A stretch of 64,000 bases of DNA from Candidatus Nitrospira allomarina (GTDB taxonomy: Bacteria; Nitrospirota; Nitrospiria; Nitrospirales; UBA8639): the NCBI RefSeq assembly GCF_032050975.1, contig NZ_CP116967.1, positions 1,919,001-1,983,000 on the forward strand, in the 5' to 3' direction. Position numbers and translations under genes: made by a program. Numbering within the stretch: the first letter of the stretch is position 1; each line of letters begins with the position of its first letter. The notes beneath the pieces were generated by a model. That model was given only the letters and a program-made list of their open reading frames with translations. It ran no database searches and had not been told where the DNA came from. Below are positions 27,965-37,521 of this stretch, piece by piece.

Positions 27965-28816
27965 ATGAAAACACATTCTATTTTGGCGGGCGCAGTTATC
28001 CTGATGGGAACAACATTGCTGACGACAAGTTTTGCCTACGAGGCCTCTGAATATTTGCTGTTGACCCGTCACCGGGATTCGAATGGTCATTTGCTGGCGG
28101 GACCAACCCACCACCAATCGCAACCTTCCGTGATTCAAAAAACGGTCGTTCCTGCCCAACCTCAGACGTTTGAGCGGCGAAGTACGGAGTGGGGGATGAA
28201 TGCCCAAGAGGTAAAGCTGAATGAACCGGTGCAACCGGTTTGGGAACTCCAATCTCCGGTCTTGGAGCCCTATGAGCAGCGGATAGGGTATCGTCGTCAA
28301 ATCGAAGGAATTGACGCCTCGTTAACCTACACGTTTTACGAAGACCAACTTGCTCAGGCAAATTATTTATTTGAACCCAAACATGATGATGCAGTGGACT
28401 ATGTGAACGATTTTCATACGGTCCAAAACTGGATAACCGAGTCCTATGGCATGCCGACCTCGATTCAGGAAATCTGGTTAGATACGTTGTACCAATATGA
28501 TCAAAGTCTCTGGGGACAAGCCCTGCTTCGTGGCCATCTAAAAATGGTGGCCGAATGGCGGAACGATATTACGAATATTACGCTCCTGTTAGATGGAGGA
28601 GAGGATACGATAGGGTTAATGGCTGATTTCGATAGCGTGGCAGTCATCGCTCCCGCCTCAATGGAAGCCAAGGTGATTGAGGAAATTCCTCTTGTGGAAG
28701 AGACCACAATTGAAAAAATCTCTGTCAGCGAAGAACATTCAATGGAAGCACCGTCAGGGGAAGAGATGCCAACTGAATTCATATCCCAGGAGAATGAACC
28801 GGACACAAAGTTGTAA
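27965..28816 (+). CDS. Secreted hypothetical protein
   Basis: About 284 residues with an N-terminal signal peptide (MKTHSILAGAVILMGTTLL to about SFAYE). The middle (about 95-215) looks globular, with IDASLTYTFYEDQLAQANY and VQNWITESYGMPTS. The last 60 residues are an acidic Glu/Ile-rich tail. The start is 27965 or 27953; both follow purine stretches. A strong terminator at 28862-28892 ends the unit. Not recognised. Confidence 0.65.
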   Translation: MKTHSILAGAVILMGTTLLTTSFAYEASEYLLLTRHRDSNGHLLAGPTHHQSQPSVIQKTVVPAQPQTFERRSTEWGMNAQEVKLNEPVQPVWELQSPVLEPYEQRIGYRRQIEGIDASLTYTFYEDQLAQANYLFEPKHDDAVDYVNDFHTVQNWITESYGMPTSIQEIWLDTLYQYDQSLWGQALLRGHLKMVAEWRNDITNITLLLDGGEDTIGLMADFDSVAVIAPASMEAKVIEEIPLVEETTIEKISVSEEHSMEAPSGEEMPTEFISQENEPDTKL

Positions 28817-28861
28817 ATTGACGGTCGAGTTTTCAACTTCGTCGAAATACTGGTGTATTGT

Positions 28862-28892
28862 GGGAGGAGGCCTTGCCTCCTCCTTTTTTTTT
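28862..28892 (+). terminator. Rho-independent terminator
   Basis: Perfect 9-bp stem GGAGGAGGC-CTT-GCCTCCTCC at 28863-28883, directly followed by nine Ts. It ends the secreted-protein gene 46 bp upstream. Confidence 0.92.
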
Positions 28893-29040
28893 CTAAAATT
28901 TTTAGCTGTTGAATCGGTTTGCCATGGCACAATGGAGTTCCTAAGTTGATCCAACCTTTAGAAATAATGGGATGCTTGAATTCCTGGGCCTCTTTGGAAG
29001 ATTACCGGCGAGAGATAGTGTGTGGAGGGGGAAAAGAGTT

Positions 29041-29652
29041 TTACCAATATCCAAAAGGGTAATAGGGATAAAACCGGCCATAACCTCCCCAGTACGAAAA
29101 CCCATAGGGATAGAACAAGGGTTGAGGATAAGGGCCATATCGGGCGTAGTCAGATGGATATGCTGGCCAAACTTTGAGATGTTTAATGATAAGAGTGGGA
29201 TAGGTATATATGGTTTCATCGAGACTTTGTTGGACAGAGCCGGATAGTTCTCCAGCCAGGGTGATCCGGCTTCCAGGAGGGACTGTGGCGGGATCTAGAA
29301 ATTGTTCCTGTTCGGCAATAAATCGTCCTTGGGATTGCGTCAGTTCGGTTGTAGGCTCCTGTTCATCGATGAGGGGTAATTGAAGGATCGTGAGTTGTGT
29401 TGAATCTTTTAATCGTTTTGCCGCCAGGACTTGCCCTCCAAGTATGATTAGTTTTCCTTTGAAGCTGTCTGGGTCCTCTTTGATGCGTGGGAACAGTAAT
29501 TGGGGGTCGATTTGGTCGGCCAGATCTGGAGGAAGGGTGCTTTTGTAGGGGGTAGAGCATCCGGTGGCATAAAACACGGTGAGGAATAAAAGGAAAACCA
29601 GTTTAGGGGGAAAAAATACAGGTGAGAGACTAATGGCGCGCGAGTAAGTCAT
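29041..29652 (-). CDS. Slp-family outer-membrane lipoprotein
   Basis: A 203-residue lipoprotein with signal and lipobox VFYATGC. The body matches the Slp/YeaY family: FPRIKEDPDSFKGKLIILGG, LTILQLPLIDEQEPT, and SQGRFIAEQEQFLDPATVPPG. The C-terminal 40 residues are an unusual Tyr/Pro/Gly-rich tail (many YPYG and YYP units), not a usual feature of enterobacterial Slp. The start may also be internal, near MTYSR. In enterobacteria the family is linked to starvation and acid stress; the role here is unknown. Confidence 0.85.
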   Translation of the reverse strand: MTYSRAISLSPVFFPPKLVFLLFLTVFYATGCSTPYKSTLPPDLADQIDPQLLFPRIKEDPDSFKGKLIILGGQVLAAKRLKDSTQLTILQLPLIDEQEPTTELTQSQGRFIAEQEQFLDPATVPPGSRITLAGELSGSVQQSLDETIYTYPTLIIKHLKVWPAYPSDYARYGPYPQPLFYPYGFSYWGGYGRFYPYYPFGYW

Positions 29653-30117
29653 CCTGCTCCTTCATCATCCTTTTTACAGCATATAGAGATGCAAATTCAT
29701 CAGATTCATCTGATGGTTCTTTTGACCCTAGAGTTTTTTTTTATAATGGGTTTGGCGCCCATTCTCCAAGATGGGATCTCAGTCCTCCCGTTTAAGTGAT
29801 TATACACTCCGGCCCATTTGCCCAAACTTGGCTCTTTGTCCTGCTTGTTTATGAGGTCGGTCGTCAGGGAGTTTTAAGGCCTCGCTATTAAGCCGGGATC
29901 CAGTCATGGGCATGACGTTGTCATGGACATTTAAAGGCAGGGAAAATTGATTAGAATCCTGGGGAGATCGAAAAAGGCACTTATCTTGAGAAGATAATGA
30001 GGATACGGGAAGAATTAAATTTTGGGTCAGTCAATCCGGAGGAAGCATGGATTCGGCTTTCCCTAAACATTAAATAATTTATATATCTCATTTTCCGTCG
30101 TGAGTCGTGTTCAGCAG
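29653..30117. other. Intergenic region with a palindrome
   Basis: About 465 bp between two minus-strand genes. Apart from the palindrome at 29698-29715, I see no gene or terminator. A T8-9 stretch near 29730-29740 is not preceded by a clear stem. Confidence 0.4.
29698..29715. promoter_or_regulatory. Palindrome upstream of the Slp-like gene
   Basis: Perfect 8-bp arms around a two-base centre, CATCAGAT-TC-ATCTGATG, 46 bp upstream of the Slp-family start. Position and symmetry suit an operator for a dimeric regulator, but a chance palindrome cannot be excluded. Confidence 0.35.
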
Positions 30118-30441
30118 TCAAGGCTTCTTTTTGGGTGTGGAAAACGTGATTTCGGTCGCAACCCAGTCGCGGTTTTCAGGGACGCCCTTTTTGGAAACCT
30201 CGGCCACCAGTCTGTCTCCAACCTGCGGCCGGGCATGCTCGACATGAATACCATTTTGTTGAAACGTAATTTGAGGATGAAAGGCAAGAGTGAGGGATTC
30301 CCCTTTTGGAGTTGTGACAACCACATGGTCATTTCCCAATTCAGTGACGGTTCCCATTACATGAGGAGCATCGCCATGGGCCCAGGCGGGGGTGGTCAAA
30401 AATAGGAAGCACAAAGCGGCTAGAATGCTGAAATATTTCAT
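30118..30441 (-). CDS. Small periplasmic protein (DUF5666-like)
   Basis: About 107 residues with a classic signal peptide (MKYFSILAALCFLFLTTPA, cleavage after AWA). The mature part starts HGDAPH and forms a likely small beta-barrel, with VMGTVTELGNDHVVVTTPKG and RLVAEVSKKG, similar to OB-like DUF5666 domains. The start at 30441 has AAGGAGT seven bases upstream. It is 25 bp after the cytochrome c gene, so the two are co-transcribed. Role unknown. Confidence 0.7.
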   Translation of the reverse strand: MKYFSILAALCFLFLTTPAWAHGDAPHVMGTVTELGNDHVVVTTPKGESLTLAFHPQITFQQNGIHVEHARPQVGDRLVAEVSKKGVPENRDWVATEITFSTPKKKP

Positions 30442-30466
30442 GATGGTGACTCCTTGGATAATAAAA

Positions 30467-31072
30467 TCAATGATGGTGCTCTTGGGGAAAGACATCTTCT
30501 CCTGATAAAAATTGATCAATGGCTTCTTGTTGCTCGCGTTCTTCCCGGGTAAGAGGATTATATTGTTTCATCTCCGCAATTTCTTCAGGAGTGATATTGG
30601 GAAAATGTCGAACGAGGTGAACTAATTTCCAACTATCGAAATCCTCTTCCGGCAGACCTTTTCCCCAGGCCGGCATACCGGTAAATCGAATGCCGTAATG
30701 GATGACATAAAACAATTCTCCATCAGCCATGGATTGAATCACTGGGTCCCTGAGGTCAGGAACAGGAGGATAGAAATTCGGACCCATATGGGTTTTTCCA
30801 CTTCCATCATTGGCGTGGCAAATGGCGCAGTGATCGGCAAAATGATGCCGGGCTTGTGCAAGATTTTCAGAAGAAAAAGGGACGGGGTTTGACATTTTGA
30901 GAAAGTGGCTCGGAGTTGCCAAATGTCGGATAAATCTGGCGGCTTTCACTTCCCACTCAGGCGGCGTGGCTTTGGCGGAGAATGTCCCCGGTAATACCCA
31001 GAGCGCAGCCAGGGTTGACCCGACCAACAGGAGAAGAATGATAATAAAAAAGATTTTAATTCGTCTCAACAT
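30467..31072 (-). CDS. Membrane-anchored class I cytochrome c
   Basis: A 201-residue monohaem cytochrome. One N-terminal membrane anchor (about 7-27) precedes the haem site C82-AIC-H86, with M133 (TGMPAWG) as likely sixth ligand. The C-terminus is acidic and ends in a His run. Probably periplasmic electron transfer; partner not visible. It forms a two-gene operon with the small periplasmic protein downstream. Confidence 0.88.
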   Translation of the reverse strand: MLRRIKIFFIIILLLLVGSTLAALWVLPGTFSAKATPPEWEVKAARFIRHLATPSHFLKMSNPVPFSSENLAQARHHFADHCAICHANDGSGKTHMGPNFYPPVPDLRDPVIQSMADGELFYVIHYGIRFTGMPAWGKGLPEEDFDSWKLVHLVRHFPNITPEEIAEMKQYNPLTREEREQQEAIDQFLSGEDVFPQEHHH

Positions 31073-31266
31073 AATTGGTCAGCTACTTATAGTGTACCTG
31101 TTCGGGGATTTTCTTCACAAGTCAAATGAACGTTCACCATCAGTGGATGCTTTTCCCTGTTTGGGGAAAGAAGTGAAATTGGGTAGTATGGGCAAATGGA
31201 TAGAGTGATTCCGGTCCGAAACGATGTAATTTTATCTCCTCTCATGTCCCCGATGGCCTTTATTTG

Positions 31267-32850
31267 ATGCCTATGACTTCTTCTCAGCTAGTCGCATCGT
31301 TGCAGGACCCGAAATGTTATTCACACCCTGTGAGTCAGGTTACGGTGGTGGAAACGCATATTTCGTGGGTATTGCTAACGGGTCAGTATGTCTACAAAAT
31401 AAAAAAGCCGGTGTTGTTTTCGTTTGTTGATTTTTCGACACTTGAAAAACGGAGATGGTTTTGTGAAGAAGAGGTTCGTCTCAACAGACGGTTAGCCCCA
31501 CAGCTTTATCTGGGGGTGGTCTCCATCACCGGGTCCCCTTCAGATCCTCGTATGGATGGCGACGGAAGCCCTTTTGAATGGGCCGTCAAAATGAAACAAT
31601 TTCCTCCCGATCAGGAGTTTCAATATCTTCTTGAGACGGGCAACCTGCATGAATCTATGGTCGGTCAACTAGCCATAGATATTGGGACGTTTCATGTCCG
31701 GATTGAACCTGCAGGAGAGTCCCTTTCCTATGGAGAGCTGGATAGGGTATGGGGACCTATAGCAGAGTCCTTTGAGGGCATTCCTCTGGCAGCCCTCCCT
31801 ACGCGGATTCAATTCTGTATGAAGGATATCGAGGAATGGACAAACCAGGAATGGAAACGATTGAGGCCAAAACTCAGAGAACGCAAATCTTCAGGGCAGA
31901 TTCGAGAATGTCATGGGGATCTTCATTTAGGAAATATTGCGCTATTTGATGGCCGGATTTGTGTGTTTGATTCCTTAGAATTTAAACCAGAGTTGCGATG
32001 GATTGATGTCATCAGTGAAGTCGCGTTTTTGGTCATGGATCTAGAGAGCAGTAAACGAGTGGATTTGGCCTATTGGTTTTTAAACTGTTATCTGGAAGTG
32101 ACTGGTGACTATGCCGGGATGAGTGTATTCAGGCTGTATGAGGTTTATCGGGCACTCGTTCGAGCTAAAGTGGCTGGCTTGCGTCTGGCTCAGGTCGAAT
32201 CAGGAGGCCCGGTACAGGAGGAGATCCTTAACGAGATAATTAGATACGTGGAGTTGGCCCATCGATTGATGATGCCTGCTCCTCCAATGTTGATCTTGAC
32301 GCATGGAGTATCCGGAACTGGGAAGACGACGGTCTCGACGGAAGTGGTGAAAGCTATGGGTGCCGTGCGCGTAAGATCCGATGTGGAACGGAAACGGATT
32401 CATTCCAAACAATGTAAGGTCGGCGCTGGTCCTGAAACATCAAAGAGGTTGTACGCGTCAGATATGACTCGTGTAACCTATGATCGGTTATGGGATCTTG
32501 CCAATACGATGTTAGAGGCAGGGTATTCTGTCGTTGTGGATGCTACATTCCTTGAGGGCGCACAAAGACAATCATTCATCCGACTCGCTCATGAACGACA
32601 CGTGACCATTCTCATATTGGACGTTTGGGCGCCAGATGAAGTGTTGGCGGAGCGAATAGCAAGTCGGGCCAAGCAACAGACCGATGCCTCCGATGCAACG
32701 ATTGGAGTCATGGAGGAGCAAAAGGCCAAAGAGGAGCCCTTAACCCAGGCCGAACAAGACACGACCATTCGCGTGGATTCGACCGATTTGGAAACGTTTA
32801 GATCTACGATAAGGAGCTTTATTGAACAACGAAGGAATAGTGAAACTTAA
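31267..32850 (+). CDS. Aminoglycoside-phosphotransferase-like/ATP-binding kinase fusion (COG2187 + COG0645)
   Basis: About 527 residues with two kinase-like halves. The N-terminal half (about 20-330) resembles an aminoglycoside phosphotransferase-type kinase: VYKIKKPVLFSFVDF, the catalytic-loop-like RECHGDLHLGNIALFDGR, and VFDSLEF. The C-terminal half (about 340-520) is a P-loop kinase with Walker A THGVSGTGKTTVS. This fusion is a known, widespread but uncharacterised protein. The start may be ATG 31267, ATG 31273, or TTG 31264. Confidence 0.85.
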   Translation: MPMTSSQLVASLQDPKCYSHPVSQVTVVETHISWVLLTGQYVYKIKKPVLFSFVDFSTLEKRRWFCEEEVRLNRRLAPQLYLGVVSITGSPSDPRMDGDGSPFEWAVKMKQFPPDQEFQYLLETGNLHESMVGQLAIDIGTFHVRIEPAGESLSYGELDRVWGPIAESFEGIPLAALPTRIQFCMKDIEEWTNQEWKRLRPKLRERKSSGQIRECHGDLHLGNIALFDGRICVFDSLEFKPELRWIDVISEVAFLVMDLESSKRVDLAYWFLNCYLEVTGDYAGMSVFRLYEVYRALVRAKVAGLRLAQVESGGPVQEEILNEIIRYVELAHRLMMPAPPMLILTHGVSGTGKTTVSTEVVKAMGAVRVRSDVERKRIHSKQCKVGAGPETSKRLYASDMTRVTYDRLWDLANTMLEAGYSVVVDATFLEGAQRQSFIRLAHERHVTILILDVWAPDEVLAERIASRAKQQTDASDATIGVMEEQKAKEEPLTQAEQDTTIRVDSTDLETFRSTIRSFIEQRRNSET

Positions 32851-33176
32851 AGACAAGATAGTATAGCGAGAGTGATTCGATGATCTGATCCTGGCACGAT
32901 ATTCTCGCCCAGTAGGAACTTATGGCAGGGTTTGTAGAGCATTGAGGGGGGGCGTCAGTTTTCAATTTTAGAAGTGCATCCGGAAGATCAAAAAGGTTAG
33001 ACATCTTTAGCAGCCCTAGTTCATCTTAACGCTGGGAGGCATGTGAAGAATGGCCGTGAAGGGTGTATCAGACTCCGTCTAATTCCTTTGCAGGTTTGTA
33101 TGAAAGATTGCTTTTTATACAATCTATAAGTATCTGGTGCGAGAGATTGTTCCTGAACAAATTTTGATGTTATAGG
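32851..33176. other. Convergent intergenic region
   Basis: Between the kinase fusion (+) and the Tad minor-pilin genes (-). A weak minus-strand hairpin (AGATTG/CAATCT) lies near 33101-33126, without a proper T-run. No gene seen. Confidence 0.35.
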
Positions 33177-33755
33177 TCAAAAAATCGCTTGGCTAAACAA
33201 GGTCACACTATTCCCTACAGAACCCGCCCCCCATCCAAATTGCGTCGCTAATGCCCCGAGAGGAGTTATCGGGTCATGTTCATAATAGACCTTTAACACA
33301 GTAAACTGTTGTACTGTTGCACCGGTGCCGGGAACATAGACCAAATAGTCGTAAAGATTTTGCGGCAAATCACAATTCGGAAGCGCTGGTGCCGCTACGC
33401 CTGAGCCGTTTAAGCCTCCTTGTTCAACGACCGTACAGGTAGGGTTATTGTTCGCGACGGTCCCGGCGGTAATTTGGGCTAAGTAAATATGATATTTGGA
33501 TGGATAATTTTTGAAATCCAGTGCATTGTCGGTGGAGCCCAGAAGATCCATCATGTTCTGATTGGTCGTCAGGTTTCGTGAAGCTAAGCTTGCGCCCTCT
33601 CTGGCTAGTTGAGTGAGTGCGTTGCGTTCGTTGATAATGCTTCCATATTCAACAATCCCAAACGCGACAAAGAGGAAAATCATGAGGGAAAAGGCGAGTT
33701 CGATGGAAGCGGTTCCCCGTTCATTCCGCCCCCTCTGTATCAATGATGTCATCAT
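33177..33755 (-). CDS. TadE-like pseudopilin
   Basis: A 192-residue protein with a TadE signature: a short basic N-terminus, ERGTASIELAFSLMIFLFVAFG (Glu at the +5-like position in the hydrophobic helix) and GIVEYGSIINERNALTQLAR. TadE-type pseudopilins are processed by CpaA/TadV and needed for Tad pilus assembly. It overlaps the upstream TadE-like gene by 4 bp, which indicates translational coupling. Confidence 0.85.
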   Translation of the reverse strand: MMTSLIQRGRNERGTASIELAFSLMIFLFVAFGIVEYGSIINERNALTQLAREGASLASRNLTTNQNMMDLLGSTDNALDFKNYPSKYHIYLAQITAGTVANNNPTCTVVEQGGLNGSGVAAPALPNCDLPQNLYDYLVYVPGTGATVQQFTVLKVYYEHDPITPLGALATQFGWGAGSVGNSVTLFSQAIF

Positions 33756-34285
33756 GACCCGCCTCCTAAGATGAAATTTTCATTGCGGTAGGTCCCCTCG
33801 GATGAAATGACGATGGAATCGCCTGGTCCAAATAACCCACCAATCAATTGAGTGAAAAATTGATGGGTGAAATTTACCCGGACTCGCATAAAGGCTCCGG
33901 CACCACCGGCGCTTGCCGTTGCCACCACTGCCGGATCATCAGGATCGGTCCAATCGGCATCGACGGGGAAAATGAAAATGTCTGAAGGGTCAATATCCAT
34001 GACTGCCGAGGCACTTTGTTGAATCGCTTGTTTGATTGAATTTTCACGGGATAAGGCATTCCCATTGCCATCGACTGAAGTCGCCCCCACGGTTCCAATA
34101 CGAATGCCCTCTCGTACTGCAGACGTGAGGGTGTTCTGGTGCACAAAAAACCAACCCATTTCTGCTACGGCGAAGAGAGCGGTGAGAAACACCAGCATGG
34201 TCGCTCCCACTTCCACCGCCGAGATTCCCGATTCGCTCTGGCATGGAGACATCAGTTTCCGAAAAAACCTGATCAAGCTGTTCAT
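33752..34285 (-). CDS. TadE/TadF-like pseudopilin
   Basis: About 177 residues. The N-terminal region has SGISAVEVGATMLVFLTALF, the TadE-type helix with a Glu, followed by AEMGWFFVHQNTLTSAVREG. The start at 34285 has AGGAGGG six to seven bases upstream. The gene overlaps the next TadE-like gene by ATGA and follows the TadG-like gene by about 78 bp. It is a second minor subunit in the same operon. Confidence 0.83.
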   Translation of the reverse strand: MNSLIRFFRKLMSPCQSESGISAVEVGATMLVFLTALFAVAEMGWFFVHQNTLTSAVREGIRIGTVGATSVDGNGNALSRENSIKQAIQQSASAVMDIDPSDIFIFPVDADWTDPDDPAVVATASAGGAGAFMRVRVNFTHQFFTQLIGGLFGPGDSIVISSEGTYRNENFILGGGS

Positions 34286-34362
34286 TGGGGAACCCTCCTG
34301 CATGTGGACCCACCATCTTTGTCACGCGTGTTGTATTGGCAATCGTGTGCCATTGTGGTTCC

Positions 34363-35685
34363 CTAACTTATAAGGACGAGTTTGAGGATATTGGCAATTT
34401 GTTGAAAAATTCCTTCAAGTTCTGATGAATCAGGGGTGTAATAGACAAATTTCGGACCACTGGAGAGAGCGCTCAAGAAGTTTTGGTCTATATTCCCCAA
34501 GCCGATGGTATAGATTTCAATGCCTTGAGCTTTGATTGCTGCGGCATTGTCAATTGCCATCTGTTTAGCGAGATAGTCTAGGTACCCAGCGAGTGGACCG
34601 CCGGGAATATTGCATTGCTGGGAACCGTAACCGGAAATTGGTCCATAACTACCCATTCCATAGGTGGGATCTGAAAAGACATACCATCTTACGTTTAATT
34701 TGTTGGTGCCGCTTGGGCCGGAAGTATTTGGACAAGATGTACTACCTGATGTTTTTCCATCGCCTGTCCTGTAAGTTTTGTCCACACTAAATGTCGTGAA
34801 CTGGTAGTCTGGTCGTTGCAAGTTTGACCATACAGCTGTGCCTGAACCATCAAGGGCGGCTACGGCATCATAATCGGTGCCATTATATTTAAACTGTCCA
34901 CGAAAAGCCGTGGGGTTTCCATCGGAAAAAAAGACAACGACTTGCTTGGTCCGTTCATTGGGGGGGACGCCTGATTGATCGGACCACGGAAGGGCAAGGG
35001 CTTGAGCTAACGCATCTTCGGCATTTGTCCCCCCAGTGGCATTAAGACCATTAATGGCCGTAGTCATGGGGGAGACGTATCCATGATTCATGTCATATAA
35101 TTTTTGGACCCCTGAGGCAAAGGATATTAGGGCAAATCGATTATCAGCTTGTTGATCGGTGAAGTTTTCTACAAAACTTTTAGCCCCATCTTTCAGGTCG
35201 CTGATGGGGCTGCCTCCCATTGACCCCGACACGTCAAGAACTAAGGCGATTTCCGCGTTACGGAGTTTGGCGGAACCGTCTGCTGCGATAGCGGTCTTGT
35301 CATGACCTCCCCCAACCACTCTTGCAAGTGAATTAATGGAGTTCGTGTCACCTTGCACCGTTACTTTTCCGTTTCCGTCGTCGGAAACCACGAACGTTGG
35401 TGTGTCAGTTCCTAACAGGCCTGGAGGAAAGTTGGCTTGAGCCACTTGTTCGACAAACCCGTGTAAGTCCGTAATATTCGGATTGTTTACATTCTTGGCT
35501 CCCGCAAAGGCGGCTCCATCGATCGCTTTACTCATTTCTCCCTGGATGGCATACCACCGTCCGACTTCAATGCCCAGGGCTGCAAACCCAAACAGGACCA
35601 CAACAGCGATGCCGGTAATCAGGATGTAGGCACCGTGTTGGTTTCGTAACGGATTCTGTATCCTTTTGACTGAATTGCGTCCCAT
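34363..35685 (-). CDS. TadG-like protein with von Willebrand factor A domain
   Basis: About 440 residues. The N-terminal TadG/TadE-like anchor (GAYILITGIAVVVLFGFAAL) is followed by a VWA domain (about 140-430) with an intact MIDAS motif, DVSGSMGG (Asp near residue 151). It contains several Cys in the insertion near 290-330 (TSCPNTSG and SQQCNIPGG). TadG proteins anchor or tip the Flp pilus. The start at 35685 has GGGAGA upstream; the frame runs to 35733 but without a site. It heads the TadG-TadE-TadE operon, which is separate from the main Tad operon at 0.1-9.5 kb. Confidence 0.85.
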   Translation of the reverse strand: MGRNSVKRIQNPLRNQHGAYILITGIAVVVLFGFAALGIEVGRWYAIQGEMSKAIDGAAFAGAKNVNNPNITDLHGFVEQVAQANFPPGLLGTDTPTFVVSDDGNGKVTVQGDTNSINSLARVVGGGHDKTAIAADGSAKLRNAEIALVLDVSGSMGGSPISDLKDGAKSFVENFTDQQADNRFALISFASGVQKLYDMNHGYVSPMTTAINGLNATGGTNAEDALAQALALPWSDQSGVPPNERTKQVVVFFSDGNPTAFRGQFKYNGTDYDAVAALDGSGTAVWSNLQRPDYQFTTFSVDKTYRTGDGKTSGSTSCPNTSGPSGTNKLNVRWYVFSDPTYGMGSYGPISGYGSQQCNIPGGPLAGYLDYLAKQMAIDNAAAIKAQGIEIYTIGLGNIDQNFLSALSSGPKFVYYTPDSSELEGIFQQIANILKLVLIS

Positions 35686-36167
35686 TTTCCATGTCTCCCT
35701 GGATAAAAGGATCAATAACTTCGCACACCTCACACCAATTACTCATTTTCACGGAAGCAACGCGGAGGTTCTTTGGTAGGAGAATATCGACTGAATCTTG
35801 AAAAACTTGCCAAATGAAAATACTGTCCAAATGGCTCGTTTTTCACATTTTGTGTCTAGTTGTCCGTGGAAGAGAGTACTTTTCGAATATTGCAAACAGG
35901 TCTTTTGGACAAAAACGTTGGTTTCCTGCCCCTTGTTCAAGGCCAATTGTGGTCATCGGATTTCCGGAGGTGAATCAGGTGTATGGATTTAGGAGAGGAG
36001 TCAGCTTTGAATAAGCTTTGAGGATTTGTAAGTGTTTAGGAGCGAAGCCCGTGAGCCTAAGGAGGAAGAATATGGGAAGACGAAGGAAATGGAGTGGATA
36101 GCAAGTTTTACGGCAGGAGAGGTCTTAATGAAGAATAGGAAGAATTTCTTGAGTGAATGGGAACGAT
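35686..36167. other. Intergenic region upstream of the TadG operon
   Basis: About 480 bp with no credible gene; it should contain the promoter of the TadG operon. No clear sigma-54 or other motif was recognised. Confidence 0.35.
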
Positions 36168-37244
36168 CTATTGCTCAAGTTGGTTAAGCAATTGTTGGAT
36201 TCGGGTGTCCGTTCCGCCAAGCTCAAGGTATTTCCGGTAGTGGATTTGTGCTTGAAGAAGATCCTTCTTGTGGAATTCGTAAAAGGCGCCAAGATTGAAA
36301 TGGCCCTCCAAGGAATTCGGTTGCAAGGCGATTCCGGCTTGATACGCTTGTTCTGCCTCCATGGATTGATGATTTCCTGCGAACAGGACTCCCAGATTGA
36401 GAAAGGCCTCGGCATCCTGAGGCCTGAGTTCACTGACGCGTCTAAAATGCTCGATCGCTTTTGGGAGATTTCCTTGTTGTTGGTAAAGAAATCCAAGATT
36501 ATAGTGGGCTTCCGATTGCTCCGGATTGTTTTGAATGACTTGTTGATAAGCATTTAAGGCCAGTGAGGGTTGATTTTGCCGTTCCGCAATTCGGCCAAGC
36601 AGTAACCAGCCATCTGTCTGGTGTGGGTGGTGGTCTGTCAATTGGGTAAGGAGGACCTGTGCTTGGTCGAAATCTTGGGCTTCCATAAACCGAGTAGCCA
36701 GATGATACAGCGCTTCTTCCTGGTAGGGTTGTTGAGTGAGAACTGCCTGGTATTCCTGAATAGCCTGACTCGTGAGTGCCTGTTTATCCAAGATTTTCGC
36801 GAGTGTGAGCCGAGCTTCCCAAAAACGCGGATAGATAGCGAGTGCCTGCTGAACGGCTTTTTGAGCGTCTTCCATATGATCTTGCTTGATATAGAGTAAC
36901 GCCAAATCGTACTGCGCTTGAGCTAAATTCGGGTTTAGGCGGATGGCCTCTTGAAGGGCGGAAATCGCCTGTTCAGGTTGTTGGGTTAGTTGAAACTTCA
37001 CCAAACCATACAAATGATGGGCTTCGGGAAAACCAGGGAATTCCTGGATGGCCTGTTCGAGTAATGATTGGGCGGTCTTGAAATTCTGCTTTTCAATGGC
37101 TGAAAGGGCATCACGATAAAAATTTCCGGCCTGGTGCCCGAACGCTGGCAAGGGCCAGAGGAATATAAGGCAAAGGAACATTCTCTGCCACGTTAAACCT
37201 TGCGAGTTAGCGCGGGGTAGAATGCCATGATTCGGATTGCCCAT
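36168..37244 (-). CDS. Periplasmic TPR protein, paralogue of 55637-56689
   Basis: 358 residues: a signal peptide (MFLCLIFLWPLPAFGHQ within the first 40 residues) and about nine tetratricopeptide repeats filling the rest (QAGNFYRDALSAIEKQNF, LAQAQYDLALLYIKQDHMED). The C-terminal end HYRKYLELGGTDTRIQQLL matches HYEEFLKLGGQDERIQTLL of the TPR gene next to tonB, so the two are duplicates. Both lie by TonB-system genes. Likely a periplasmic scaffold (inference). The start may also be the internal Met at about residue 22. Confidence 0.8.
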   Translation of the reverse strand: MGNPNHGILPRANSQGLTWQRMFLCLIFLWPLPAFGHQAGNFYRDALSAIEKQNFKTAQSLLEQAIQEFPGFPEAHHLYGLVKFQLTQQPEQAISALQEAIRLNPNLAQAQYDLALLYIKQDHMEDAQKAVQQALAIYPRFWEARLTLAKILDKQALTSQAIQEYQAVLTQQPYQEEALYHLATRFMEAQDFDQAQVLLTQLTDHHPHQTDGWLLLGRIAERQNQPSLALNAYQQVIQNNPEQSEAHYNLGFLYQQQGNLPKAIEHFRRVSELRPQDAEAFLNLGVLFAGNHQSMEAEQAYQAGIALQPNSLEGHFNLGAFYEFHKKDLLQAQIHYRKYLELGGTDTRIQQLLNQLEQ

Positions 37245-37425
37245 GGAGATCTTCTTTCAATCGAAGTGTTTTCAATCGGGAAGATTCAGAAAAACTGAGA
37301 TTGAAAATTGTATCGTATTGTCTGCTGATTTGCCAGAATGTGAATCAGGGGGATTGAAAAAATAAACCTCAAAGCCAGGGGGTATTGTCCTTCAGATAGA
37401 TAGGCTCGAACAGGAGAGTTTTTTT

Positions 37426-37521
37426 TTAATGTGCGACTGATTGAATCGCTAACAAGGGGGTTCTGGCACACAAGAGACCGAACAAAAGAAACCCTGAAAA
37501 AATGACAGAGCCACGCATCAT
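37426..37521 (-). CDS. Candidate 31-residue hydrophobic peptide
   Basis: A very good ribosome-binding site (AAAGGAGG) precedes tandem ATGs at 37521 and 37518. The peptide begins MMRGSVIFSGFLLFGLLC and ends IQSVAH, like a lone signal peptide. A nine-base homopolymer follows the stop codon, so it could also be the start of a frameshifted gene. It lies between receptor 1 and its TPR gene. No family recognised. Confidence 0.35.
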   Translation of the reverse strand: MMRGSVIFSGFLLFGLLCARTPLLAIQSVAH

